A stretch of 64,000 bases of DNA, from NCBI RefSeq assembly GCF_017349075.1, contig NZ_JAFMOF010000004.1:1-64000 (forward strand), given 5' to 3'. The translations under genes and the position numbers were made by a program. Under the pieces are notes generated by a model, which saw only the letters and a list, made by a program, of their open reading frames with translations, searched no databases and was not told where the DNA came from. This DNA is from Streptomyces triculaminicus (lineage in GTDB: Bacteria; Actinomycetota; Actinomycetes; Streptomycetales; Streptomycetaceae). Shown one piece after another: positions 53,748 through 61,981 of this stretch (positions are counted from its first letter, which is position 1; each line of letters opens with the position of its first letter).

Positions 53748-53891
53748 GCGCGTACTTCCTTCCGCGTGGGGTCATCCGGAGGGGAGGACTCGGCGGCACG
53801 GCGCCGCTCGCCTCCTCAGGCTCACCCGCGTTCCCCCGGCGGGCAACCCGAAACCGCCGACCGGGCGCGGCCCGGACGGCCCCCGGGCGGT

Positions 53892-54854
53892 TCAGGACGG
53901 CTGCTGGTTGAAGCGGCGGGCGGCGCGGTCGTTGAGCCGGGTGAGACGGTGCAGGGCCGTGGAGTGGGCGCCACGGGCGGCGACGCGCCCGGGTACGTTG
54001 CGCCGGGGCGCCTCGCCGGCGGCGGGCAGCAGCCGGGCGCCCAGCGTCAGGACGCGGGTGGTGGTCGCGGGGGCGACGCCGTGCAGCCGGACCGCGGCCT
54101 TGGCGACGGGGGTGAGCACCAGCTCGGGCCGGCGCTGCGCGGCGGCCCGGACGACGGCGCGCGCCGCCCGCTCGGCGTCCATCGACAGCCCGGGCAGCCC
54201 CGCCGCGACGGCGAACCAGGCGTACTCCTTGGAGGGCCGGCCGCTGAAGCGTGCGGCCGTGTGGGATCCCGTGCGCATCAGGCCCGGCAGGACGGTGGTC
54301 ACGCTGATGCCCTCCGCCGCCAGTTCCGCGCGCAGCCCCTCGGAGAGCCCGGCGGCGGCGAACTTGGCGCCGACGTACGGCAGCAGGTGCGGGGCGGCCA
54401 CGCGGCCGCCGATGGAGCTGATGTTGACGATGCGGCCGTCGCCGCGCTCGCGCAGGGCGGGCACCGCGGCCAGGACCAGGCGCAGCGGGGCGAAGTACAT
54501 CGTCTCCATGGCGTCGCGGAAGTCGGCCTCGGTCATGGCGGACAGCGGGCCCACCTGGATGACCCCGGCGTTGTTGACGAGGATGTCCAGGCCGCCGAAG
54601 GCCTCGTGGGCGGCGGCGACGAGCCGCTGCGGGGCGTGCTTGTCGGTGACGTCGCAGGCCAGGTAGGTGACGGGGGCGGCTTCGCCGCGCAGCATCTCCG
54701 CCGCGGAGGCGAGCTCCTCCTCGTCGCGGGCGCACAGCAGCACCGAGCACCCCCGGCGGGCCAGTTCCCGGGCGATGAGCAGGCCCAGGCCCCGGGACGA
54801 GCCGGTCACCAGCGCCGCGCGGCCTGCCAGGCGGTCATGGGACGAGCGGGCCAC
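53892..54854 (-). CDS. short-chain dehydrogenase/reductase
   Basis: A 320-residue classical SDR: ALVTGSSRGLGLLIARELAR (cofactor loop), DILVNNAGVIQ, IVNISSIGGRVAAPHLLPY with the catalytic Ser and YVGAK with Tyr and Lys. A C-terminal 70-residue tail (LHRLTRLNDRAARRFNQQPS) goes beyond the SDR core. Substrate unknown. GTG start with GGAGGTGG 6 bp upstream. Confidence 0.85.
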   Translation of the reverse strand: MARSSHDRLAGRAALVTGSSRGLGLLIARELARRGCSVLLCARDEEELASAAEMLRGEAAPVTYLACDVTDKHAPQRLVAAAHEAFGGLDILVNNAGVIQVGPLSAMTEADFRDAMETMYFAPLRLVLAAVPALRERGDGRIVNISSIGGRVAAPHLLPYVGAKFAAAGLSEGLRAELAAEGISVTTVLPGLMRTGSHTAARFSGRPSKEYAWFAVAAGLPGLSMDAERAARAVVRAAAQRRPELVLTPVAKAAVRLHGVAPATTTRVLTLGARLLPAAGEAPRRNVPGRVAARGAHSTALHRLTRLNDRAARRFNQQPS

Positions 54855-54931
54855 GGAACCACCTCCTTCGCTGTCCGCCAAGTGTCCCCCGGCCCGGCCG
54901 TCGGCGCCGCTCGGCGGAGGCGGCGGACCCG

Positions 54932-54956
54932 GTGTCGGCCCGGCGACGCGGGGTAC
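54932..54956 (+). promoter_or_regulatory. SigB-type stress promoter of the CBS gene
   Basis: GTGT, 15 bp, GGGTAC matches the streptomycete SigB form GNNTN-(14-16)-GGGTAY exactly, 42 bp before the start used for the CBS protein. GGGTACCC is itself palindromic and could also be read towards the SDR gene. Confidence 0.6.
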
Positions 54957-54997
54957 CCGGCACGCGCCCGACCGACCGACGCATGAAGAGGATGACG

Positions 54998-55417
54998 ATG
55001 ACACGACTGGTCAAGGACGTGATGACGGCGGGCGTCACCACGGTGTGGACGGAGGCCTCGCTGGCCGAGGTCGCGCAGATGATGCGCGACCAGGACGTCG
55101 GGGACGTGGTGGTGGCCTGTGGTGACACGGTGGTGGGCCTGATCACCGACCGGGACATCACCGTGCGCGCCGTCGCCGACGGGGTGGATCCGCTCTCGCT
55201 GAGCGCCGGTTCGGTGTGCACCCCGGACCCGGTGGTGATCGGCCCGCACGAGCCCGCGGAGCGGGCGGCCGCGCTGATGCGGCGGCACGCGGTGCGGCGG
55301 CTGCCGGTGGTCGAGGACGGCCGGCCCGTGGGGCTGGTGAGCCTGGGCGACCTGATGAGGGAGCGGGATCCACGCGCGGCGCCGGCCGGCGCCGGCCGTG
55401 CGGAACCCGGCCGCTGA
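54998..55417 (+). CDS. tandem CBS-domain protein
   Basis: A 139-residue protein made of two CBS motifs (VKDVMTAGVTTVWTEASLAE, DVVVACGDTVVGLITDRDI; then CTPDPVVIGPHEPAERAAAL, LPVVEDGRPVGLVSLGDLM). Such proteins sense adenosyl ligands. ATG at 54998 chosen because AAGAGG lies 6 bp before it; in-frame ATGs at 54983 and 54992 are too close to it. Likely stress-induced given the promoter. Confidence 0.85.
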   Translation: MTRLVKDVMTAGVTTVWTEASLAEVAQMMRDQDVGDVVVACGDTVVGLITDRDITVRAVADGVDPLSLSAGSVCTPDPVVIGPHEPAERAAALMRRHAVRRLPVVEDGRPVGLVSLGDLMRERDPRAAPAGAGRAEPGR

Positions 55418-55484
55418 ACCGCGCGGCCCGGAGGCATGGGGAGGCCATGGCGGGGGCGTCACGGCGGGGCGGAACGGCCGGCGG

Positions 55485-55509
55485 GTTTGGGCGATCGTCG
55501 CGCGGGCAG
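55485..55509 (+). promoter_or_regulatory. possible autoregulatory stress promoter of the sigma-factor gene
   Basis: GTTT, 15 bp, GGGCAG differs by two bases from GNNTN15GGGTAY. Located 140 bp before the sigma-factor ATG. The 231-bp gap between the CBS and sigma genes holds nothing else recognisable. Confidence 0.25.
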
Positions 55510-55648
55510 CCGCCCCGTGTGCTTCGGACCGGAGGCACGCCGCGAGAACAGGACTCCCCGCCCTGGCCGTGCGGCGCTGCCCCGGCGTCCGCGCGAGGCG
55601 AGCCGCCGGCCCGGGAGACCCGATCCCCCGAGGAGACGAGTCACCGCC

Positions 55649-56425
55649 ATGCGCCCTTCCCGACACCCCCACGACGACGCCCCCGACACCGCGGCCGCGT
55701 TCCGCCGCATCGCCCGCCTGCCCAAGGGCCCCGAACAGGACGAGCTGCGCCGCCAGGTCGTCACCGCCTGGCTGCCGATGGCCGATCGTCTGGCCGTGCA
55801 GTTCCGCAACCGCGGCGAGTCCACCGAGGACCTGCACCAGGTCGCGGCGCTCGGCCTGGTCAAGGCCGTGCACCGCTACGACCCCGACCGTGGGACGGCG
55901 TTCGCGGGCTTCGCCGTGCCCACGGTCGTGGGGGAGATCAAGCGCCACTTCCGCGACCACATGTGGGGCGTCCATGTGCCCCGCCGGGTGCAGGACCTGC
56001 GCAACCGGGTCCGCCGCGCCCGCAACGAGCTGGCCAAGGGCCCCGACGGCTCCGGCCCCACCGTCGGTGAGATCGCCCAGCACGCCGGGCTGACCGAGGA
56101 GGAGGTACGGACCGGGCTGGAGGCCATCGACAGCTACGCCACGCTCTCGCTCGAGGCGGAACCCCGCCGCGGCGACGGCCAGGCGCTGCTGGACTCGCTG
56201 GGCGGCCCGGACGGCCGGCTGGACGTCGTGGTGGACCGGGTGGCGGCCGAACCCCGGCTGAGGTCGCTGCCCCGGCGTGAGCAGGAGATCCTCTACCTGC
56301 GGTTCTTCCGCGACATGACGCAGCGCCAGATCGCCGAGGTCATGGGCATCTCGCAGATGCACGTATCGCGCCTGCTCAGCCGCTGCTGCGCCCGGCTGCG
56401 CGAGGAGATCACGGCGGAGGCCTGA
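55649..56425 (+). CDS. SigB/SigF/SigG-subfamily RNA polymerase sigma factor
   Basis: A 258-residue group 3 sigma factor. Region 2: VTAWLPMADRLAVQFRNRGE, DLHQVAALGLVKAVHRYDPD, FAGFAVPTVVGEIKRHFRDH; region 3: VPRRVQDLRNRVRRARNEL; region 4: LPRREQEILYLRFFRDMTQR, QIAEVMGISQMHVSRLL. Members control osmotic, oxidative and developmental stress genes in Streptomyces, fitting neighbours such as catalase, CsbD, CBS and gas vesicles. No anti-sigma gene is adjacent. AGGAGACGAGTCACCGCC precedes the ATG. Its 3' end overlaps that of the convergent PAS-GAF gene by 17 bp. Confidence 0.9.
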   Translation: MRPSRHPHDDAPDTAAAFRRIARLPKGPEQDELRRQVVTAWLPMADRLAVQFRNRGESTEDLHQVAALGLVKAVHRYDPDRGTAFAGFAVPTVVGEIKRHFRDHMWGVHVPRRVQDLRNRVRRARNELAKGPDGSGPTVGEIAQHAGLTEEEVRTGLEAIDSYATLSLEAEPRRGDGQALLDSLGGPDGRLDVVVDRVAAEPRLRSLPRREQEILYLRFFRDMTQRQIAEVMGISQMHVSRLLSRCCARLREEITAEA

Positions 56426-57614
56426 GCGGGCCGCCCAGCGCGAGGCCCGTGTGCCGGGCGACCCTCTCCAGCACCCCCGCCTCGGCCATGGAGAACGGCC
56501 CGGCCCCTCCCCCGGCCCGTCCGCGGTACGCAGGAGCGTCAGCACGGCCGCCACCGCCGGGCCGCCCGCGCCTTCCGGCCGGCGCACCGGCAGACAGGCC
56601 AGCGAGACCACCCCGGCCCGGGTGACCAGCGCGTTGTCCTCGCCGTCCCGGCCCAGGCAGTCGGCGTCCTCCGGCCGCACCCGCACCGTGACCACCCCTC
56701 CCACCGCCGCCCCGGCCACCACCGGGCAGGCCGCCGGGTCCTGGGCGCGCAGGGCCGCCGCGACGGCGCCGTCCTCGTGCCCCGGCGGAGCGGCCACGGC
56801 GCAGCGCCGCAGCCGCCCGGAGTCCTCCACCAGGTCGGCGATCGCCCAGTCGGCGGCCGTCGCGCGCAGCGCCCGGGTCACCGCCCGCAGGATCTCCTCG
56901 GGGCCGCCGGTGCGGGCCGTCAGCAGGGCGGTCGCCACCTCGTCGGCGATGTCCAGCAGCAGCGTCTCCCGTTCGGCCGCCGGCGGCGCGGGGCGCGCGG
57001 GGCCGGGCGGCGTGCCGTAGCCGGCGGGCGGCCGGGGGGCCGGGAGGTGTCCGGGAGCCTGGAAGACGGCCAGTACGGCGTTGCGGGCCGTCAGCAGGGC
57101 GGTCGCCACCTCGTCGGCGATGTCCAGCAGCAGCGTCTCCCGTTCGGCCGCCGGCTACGGCACGCCGCCCGGCCCCGCGCGCCCCGTCGCCGCGGGCGAC
57201 GGCGGCCGCCTGGGTGCGCAGGGCGGCCCGGTCCTCGGGCCGCAGGAAGGACGCGAGGGGGCGTCCGGCGGCGTAGCCGGCGCCGACGCCCAGCAGGCGG
57301 GCGGCCTCCTGGTTCAGCCGCCGCAGGGTGCCGTCGCGGTCGAGCAGGGCGACGGGCAGGGGGAGCCGCTGGAAGAGCAGGCGCAGCAGCTGTTCCTCGC
57401 GTCGGCCGGGGCCGGTGCCCGTCCCGGCCCGGCGCGCCCGTTCCTCGTAGTGCGGCCACAGCACGTCGGCCGCGTACCGCAGTTCGATCAGCGCGGCCTC
57501 CAGCGCCGGCGCCCGCCGGTCCGGCGCGAGGCCCCGCGCGCCTTCCAGTTCCGCGATCCGCGCCCGGAAGTCCCGCAGGTCCTCGCCTAGTTCGTCCCAG
57601 TCCTCACCGGCCAT
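56409..57614 (-). CDS. PAS-GAF sensory protein, disrupted by duplication/inversion and a frameshift
   Basis: N-terminal part is a coiled region (DWDELGEDLRDFRARIAELE) and a PAS domain (LPLPVALLDRDGTLRRLNQE, AARLLGVGAG) like those in streptomycete phosphatase-type regulators. The GAF domain (ETLLLDIADEVATALLTART, VEDSGRLRRCAVAAPPGHED) is in another frame, and the end (GPFSMAEAGVLERVARHTGL) is back in the first. Between PAS and GAF the gene holds a copied and partly inverted block (see the repeat entry), and a base seems lost around 56499-56515. As it stands, no single frame gives a working protein. ATG 57614 has no good ribosome site. Confidence 0.68.
   Translation of the reverse strand: MAGEDWDELGEDLRDFRARIAELEGARGLAPDRRAPALEAALIELRYAADVLWPHYEERARRAGTGTGPGRREEQLLRLLFQRLPLPVALLDRDGTLRRLNQEAARLLGVGAGYAAGRPLASFLRPEDRAALRTQAAAVARGDGARGAGRRAVAGGRTGDAAAGHRRRGGDRPADGPQRRTGRLPGSRTPPGPPAARRLRHAARPRAPRAAGGRTGDAAAGHRRRGGDRPADGPHRRPRGDPAGGDPGAARDGRRLGDRRPGGGLRAAAALRRGRSAGARGRRRRGGPARPGPGGLPGGGRGGGGRGGHGAGAAGGRRLPGPGRRGQRAGHPGRGGLAGLSAGAPAGRRGRPGGGGRADAPAYRGRAGGGAGPFSMAEAGVLERVARHTGLALGGPLRPPP
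56911..57186. repeat. 74-bp direct repeat plus 39-bp inverted repeat inside the PAS-GAF gene
   Basis: 56911-56984 is repeated perfectly at 57082-57155 (offset 171). In addition 56989-57027 is the exact reverse complement of 57148-57186, which abuts and overlaps the second copy. The combination of a direct copy with an adjoining inverted copy is typical of a template switch during replication or repair, or of a faulty assembly join. Confidence 0.85.
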
Positions 57615-57679
57615 GACGTCACGATAGTGCCCGCCCCCGCGTTCGTTTCCCCGGCGGGGCCCCGGGCAGGTGCCCCTCC

Positions 57680-58435
57680 ATGGACGACATGGCACACCCC
57701 CAGGCCGGTGCGCTGTCGGAGGGCGCGGACGTGCTCGGCGACGATGCCGGCGCCCCGTCGGGGCGGCGCACCGCCCGGCTCACCGAGCTCATCCCCCGCC
57801 TGGTGCCCGGCAGTTGCGGCGCGACGACCACGGTGTGGGACGGCGGCGACGAACCGCCCACCGCCGCCACCCACCCGGACCTCGCCGAACTGGTCTGCGT
57901 ACAACTGCGCGAGGACGACGGCCCGATCCCCACGGCCCTGCGCACCCAGGAGCCCGTGCACGCGGCCGACCTGCTGCACGACAGCCGCTGGCCCTGCTAC
58001 CGGGCCAGCGCGCTGGGCACGGGCATCCGGGCCAGCACCACCTTCCCCTTCCGCCGGGACGGCGTCACCGTCACGGTCACCCTCTACCACCTGCGCCCCG
58101 GCGGTCTGGAGGGCGTCGCGGAGGGGCCGTCGGTGATCCTCGGCAAGCTGCTCACGGACACGATCGCGCGGGACCGCCGCTACCGCCGGGCGCTCGCCGC
58201 GGTGGAGCAGCTCGAGGCGGCGCTGCGCTCGCGCACGGTGGTCGACCAGGCCTGCGGCATTCTCATGCACCTCATGGACTGCGACGCCGACGCCGCCTTC
58301 GAGGTGCTGCGGCGGTCCTCGCAGCACGGCAACCGCAAGCTGTCCGAGCTGGCCCGCGCGGTCGTCGCCACCCGGGGCTCGGTGGGCGTGTCCGCCCCGG
58401 ATGCGGGTACCCGTGCCCCATGCGCACCGTGCTGA
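57680..58435 (+). CDS. GAF-ANTAR domain regulator
   Basis: A 251-residue protein: a GAF-like sensor domain (SCGATTTVWDGGDEP, ALGTGIRASTTFPFRRDG) and a C-terminal ANTAR RNA-binding domain (LRSRTVVDQACGILMHLMDC, DADAAFEVLRRSSQHGNRKL). ANTAR proteins act as antiterminators binding paired RNA hairpins; actinobacteria carry many. Divergent from the PAS-GAF gene, 65 bp away. The C-terminus overlaps the next gene by 16 bp. Confidence 0.85.
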   Translation: MDDMAHPQAGALSEGADVLGDDAGAPSGRRTARLTELIPRLVPGSCGATTTVWDGGDEPPTAATHPDLAELVCVQLREDDGPIPTALRTQEPVHAADLLHDSRWPCYRASALGTGIRASTTFPFRRDGVTVTVTLYHLRPGGLEGVAEGPSVILGKLLTDTIARDRRYRRALAAVEQLEAALRSRTVVDQACGILMHLMDCDADAAFEVLRRSSQHGNRKLSELARAVVATRGSVGVSAPDAGTRAPCAPC

Positions 58436-59874
58436 ACACCTGGGACCGGTCCCTGTTCGATCTGGTGGCCACGCGCCACTGGCCGGGGGGCGACCGCGTG
58501 CTGCCGAAACTCTCGCGCGGCGCCGACCACGGGATGCTGTGGTTCGGCGTGGCCACGGGCGCGGCGCTGCTGGGCGGGCGGCCCGCGCGGCGCGCCGCGC
58601 TGCGCGGGGTGGCGTCGCTGGCGGTGGCCTCGGCGACGGTCAACACCCTGGGCAAGCGGTCGGTGCGGCGCGTGCGCCCGGTGCTGGACACGGTTCCGTT
58701 GATCCGGCAACTGGCGCGCCAGCCGTTCACCACCTCCTTCCCCTCCGGGCACTCCGCCTCGGCCGCCGCCTTCACCGCCGGCGTCGCGCTGGAGAAACCC
58801 CTGTGGGGCCTGGCGCTGGCGCCGCTCGCCGTGTCCGTGTGCTTCTCACGCGTCTACACCGGGGTGCACTATCCGGGCGACGTGCTGGCGGGCGCGCTGC
58901 TGGGGGTCGGCGCCGCCTACGCCGTGCGCGGGCTGGCCCCGACGCGTTCCCAGCTCGCTCCCCCGGCCCGCCCGCGCGCGGAGGCGCCGGCGCTGCCGGG
59001 GGGCCGCGGCCTGGTCGTCGTCGCCAACACCGCCTCCGGCCAGCGGGCGCAGGGCGGCACGGACCCGGAGCCGGAGATCCGTACGCAGCTGCCGGACGTC
59101 GAGTTCGTCGGGGTGGGGCCGGAGGACGACCTGTGCAAGACGCTGGAGTCGGCCGCCGGGCGCGCCGCCGAGCTCGGCGGGGCGCTGGGGATCTTCGGCG
59201 GGGACGGCAGCGTCAACGCGGCGGCCGCCGCGGCCGCGCGGCACGGCGTCGCGCTGGCGGTGCTGCCCGGCGGCACGTACAACCACTTCGCCCACGACCT
59301 GGGCATCGAGTCCGCCGCCGACGCCGCCCGCGCGGTGGAGTCCGGTGAGGCGGTGGCCGTCGACCTGGGCCGCTTCGGCGAGGCCTGCTTCCTCAACACC
59401 TTCAGCATCGGGGCGTATCCCGACCTGGTGCGGGTGCGGGAGCACTGGGCCCCGCGGATCGGCGCCTGGCCCGCGGGCGTCGCGGCCGCCGTCCACGTGC
59501 TGCGCACCGGGCGCCCGACGCGGCTGCGGATCGACGGCCGGGATCGGTGGCTGTGGGCGCTGTTCGCCGGTAACTGCACCTACCGCGGGCTGGGGGCCAC
59601 CCCGGTCCGCCGGCACGACCTGGCCGACGGGGTGCTGGACGTACGGATGCTGCTGGGCGGCCGGCTGGCCCGTACGCGCCTGCTGGCGGCGGCCCTGACG
59701 GGGGCGCTCAAGCACTCGCCGGTGCTCAAGGCGGCGCGGGTGCGGCGGCTGTCCGTCGAGGACATCCCGCCCGGCACCCATCTGGCCTTCGACGGCGAGG
59801 TGGCGCCCGCGCCCGGCTCCCTGCTGCTGGAGAAGGAGAACGAGGCGCTGGTCGTCTACCGCCTGCCCGGCTGA
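58420..59874 (+). CDS. bifunctional PAP2 phosphatase / diacylglycerol-kinase-family protein
   Basis: A 484-residue fusion. Residues 1-180: membrane PAP2 phosphatase with TSFPSGHSASAAAF and YTGVHYPGDVLAG (the two catalytic His regions) and KRSVRRVRPVLD. Residues 195-484: lipid/diacylglycerol-kinase catalytic domain with LVVVANTASGQ, IFGGDGSVNAAAAAA and LPGGTYNHFAHDLGIE. It could balance phosphatidic acid and diacylglycerol or act on undecaprenyl lipids. GGGTAC with GCGT 15 bp upstream lies only 10 bp before the ATG, so a leaderless transcript is possible. Confidence 0.87.
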   Translation: MRTVLNTWDRSLFDLVATRHWPGGDRVLPKLSRGADHGMLWFGVATGAALLGGRPARRAALRGVASLAVASATVNTLGKRSVRRVRPVLDTVPLIRQLARQPFTTSFPSGHSASAAAFTAGVALEKPLWGLALAPLAVSVCFSRVYTGVHYPGDVLAGALLGVGAAYAVRGLAPTRSQLAPPARPRAEAPALPGGRGLVVVANTASGQRAQGGTDPEPEIRTQLPDVEFVGVGPEDDLCKTLESAAGRAAELGGALGIFGGDGSVNAAAAAAARHGVALAVLPGGTYNHFAHDLGIESAADAARAVESGEAVAVDLGRFGEACFLNTFSIGAYPDLVRVREHWAPRIGAWPAGVAAAVHVLRTGRPTRLRIDGRDRWLWALFAGNCTYRGLGATPVRRHDLADGVLDVRMLLGGRLARTRLLAAALTGALKHSPVLKAARVRRLSVEDIPPGTHLAFDGEVAPAPGSLLLEKENEALVVYRLPG

Positions 59875-59892
59875 CGCCCCGCGCCCCCGGCG

Positions 59893-60600
59893 TCACTCCA
59901 TGCGGGCGAAGGGGCTGTCGTCCAGGCCGGCGAGCAGCTCGGCGGGGTCGCGGTAGACGGCGACCGCCCCGGCGGCCTCGAGTTCGGCCCGCCCGATGCC
60001 GCCGGAGAGCAGGGCGACGCAGTCCACGCCCGCCGCGCGGGCGGCCTTGACGTCCCAGACGGTGTCGCCGACGAACAGGGCCCCCTGCGGCGGCACGTCC
60101 GCCTGTTCGAGCGCCCGGAGGACGGGGTCGGGGGCCGGTTTGCCGGCCTCGACGTCGTCGGCGCTGGTGGCGGCGAGGATCGCGTCGTCGGCGTCGATCG
60201 CGCGGCGCAGCGCGTGGAGTTCGGAGCCCTCGGCGGAGGTGGCCAGGACGATGCGCCAGTCCCGGTCGGCGAGCGCGCGCAGCAGCGCGGCGGCGCCCTC
60301 GAAGGCCGGCAGCCGGTCGAACCAGGTGGCGTAGACGGCCTTGTGCGCGGCGCTGAGGGCCTCGTCCCCCTCCCGGTCGCGGTCCTCGCCCAGCAGCCGG
60401 TCCATCAGCCGGCCGGAGCTCATGCCCACGGTGTGGTGGATGTCGGTCATCGCGACCCGGTGGCCGGCCTGGTGGAAGGCCTCCCACCAGCTGACGGCGT
60501 GCAGGTAGTTGGTGTCGACGAGGGTGCCGTCCACGTCGAAGACGGCCGCTCGGGGGTGCGGGGAGCGGGCCGCGGTGGTCATGTCGTCGTAGGCCGTCAC
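59893..60600 (-). CDS. HAD-superfamily phosphatase
   Basis: A 235-residue HAD hydrolase with helical cap: AVFDVDGTLVDTNYLHAVSW (catalytic Asp pair), IVLATSAEGSELHALRRAID (motif II), EAGKPAPDPVLRALEQ (Lys) and ALFVGDTVWDVKAARAAGVD (acidic motif). Related to phosphoglycolate phosphatase/beta-PGM types; substrate unknown. GTG at 60600 has GAGGCGG 7 bp upstream; 10 bp after the alcohol dehydrogenase stop, so in the same operon. Confidence 0.85.
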   Translation of the reverse strand: MTAYDDMTTAARSPHPRAAVFDVDGTLVDTNYLHAVSWWEAFHQAGHRVAMTDIHHTVGMSSGRLMDRLLGEDRDREGDEALSAAHKAVYATWFDRLPAFEGAAALLRALADRDWRIVLATSAEGSELHALRRAIDADDAILAATSADDVEAGKPAPDPVLRALEQADVPPQGALFVGDTVWDVKAARAAGVDCVALLSGGIGRAELEAAGAVAVYRDPAELLAGLDDSPFARME

Positions 60601-60610
60601 GGGGTCCGCC

Positions 60611-61795
60611 TCACGGGGTCAGGAGCGTCTTGATCATGCCGTCCTCCTTGGCCTGGAAGGCCCGGTACGCCCGGGGGCCCTCCTCCAGCGGCAGGATGTG
60701 GGTGGCGAAGCCCTCCACGCCCAGCGGGTCGGCGTCGGCGAGCAGCGGCAGGAGGGCGTCGGTCCAGCGCCGGACGTTGGCCTGACCCATGCGCAGCTGG
60801 ATCTGCTTGTCGAACACGGTCATCATCGGGAACGGGTCGGTCATCCCGCCGTAGACCCCGACGACCGAGACGGTGCCGCCGCGGCGCACCGCCTCGATCG
60901 CGGTGAGCAGGGCGGACATGCGGTCCACGCCGGCCCGTTCCATGAGCGTGCGGGCCAGGGCGCCGGGCAGCAGGCCGACGGCCCGCTGGGCGGCGTGGGC
61001 GGCGGGCGCGCCGTGGGCCTCCATGCCGACGGCGTCGATGACGGCGTCGGTTCCCCGGCCGTCGGTGAGGTCGCGGACGGCCTCGACGAGGTCGTCGCCC
61101 AGTTCGCCGGCGTCCAGCGTGGTCACGCCGCGGGACTCGGCCCGCGCCAGCCGCTCGGGCACCAGGTCGACGCCGACGACCCGGGCCGCGCCGCGGTGCA
61201 GGGCGATCCGCGCGGCCATGTCGCCGATGGGCCCCAGGCCCAGGACGGTCACGGTGCCGCCCTCGGGGATCGCGGCGTACTCCACCGCCTGCCAGGCGGT
61301 GGGCAGGACGTCGGAGAGGTAGACGAACCGCTCGTCGGGCGGGCCGTGGGGCACCTTGACGGGCAGGGTGTCGCCGAACGGCACGCGCAGGAACTCGGCC
61401 TGGCCGCCCGGCACCTGCCCGTAGAGCTTGCTGTAGCCGAACAGGGCGGCTCCCTTGCCGTGCTCGTGGACCTGGGTGGTCTCGCACTGGGACTGCAGGC
61501 CCCGGCCGCACATGAAGCAGGTGCCGCAGGAGATGTTGAACGGGACGACGACCCGGTCGCCGGGCGCGAGGGAGGTGACCTCCCGGCCCACCTCCTCGAC
61601 GACGCCCATCGGCTCGTGGCCGAGGATGTCGCCCGGATCGAGGTAGGGGGCCAGCAGCTCGTAGAGGTGGAGGTCCGAGCCGCAGATGCCGGTGGAGGTG
61701 ACGCGGACGATGACGTCGGTGGGCCGCTCCAGGCGCGGGTCGGGGACGGTCTCGACGCGGACGTCCCGCTTTCCGTGCCAGGTCAGGGCGCGCAT
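60611..61795 (-). CDS. zinc-dependent alcohol/formaldehyde dehydrogenase
   Basis: A 394-residue MDR-family dehydrogenase. Catalytic zinc region CGSDLHLYE and GHEPMGVVEEVG; structural zinc site CGTCFMCGRGLQSQC; Rossmann GLGPIGDMAARIALHRGA; the long insert after CET (VHEHGKGAALFGYSKLYG) is typical of glutathione-independent formaldehyde dehydrogenase-like enzymes. Oxidises an alcohol or aldehyde adduct with NAD+. GGAGAACGGG before the ATG. Confidence 0.88.
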   Translation of the reverse strand: MRALTWHGKRDVRVETVPDPRLERPTDVIVRVTSTGICGSDLHLYELLAPYLDPGDILGHEPMGVVEEVGREVTSLAPGDRVVVPFNISCGTCFMCGRGLQSQCETTQVHEHGKGAALFGYSKLYGQVPGGQAEFLRVPFGDTLPVKVPHGPPDERFVYLSDVLPTAWQAVEYAAIPEGGTVTVLGLGPIGDMAARIALHRGAARVVGVDLVPERLARAESRGVTTLDAGELGDDLVEAVRDLTDGRGTDAVIDAVGMEAHGAPAAHAAQRAVGLLPGALARTLMERAGVDRMSALLTAIEAVRRGGTVSVVGVYGGMTDPFPMMTVFDKQIQLRMGQANVRRWTDALLPLLADADPLGVEGFATHILPLEEGPRAYRAFQAKEDGMIKTLLTP

Positions 61796-61981
61796 CCCGT
61801 TCTCCTTCGCCGCGTGGCCGGGGTGGTCCACGCCTGGTCACGCTGGCACACCGCGCGGGCGGGCGCCCGCCGCCGGTACTCCATCCGGCCGCACACGTGC
61901 GGCGTCCGGCCGCCGGGCGGGGAAGAACACCGCGGGTACCCGGCGAGCGCGCCGTGGGACCGGACGGTGAGGGAGAGGCGC

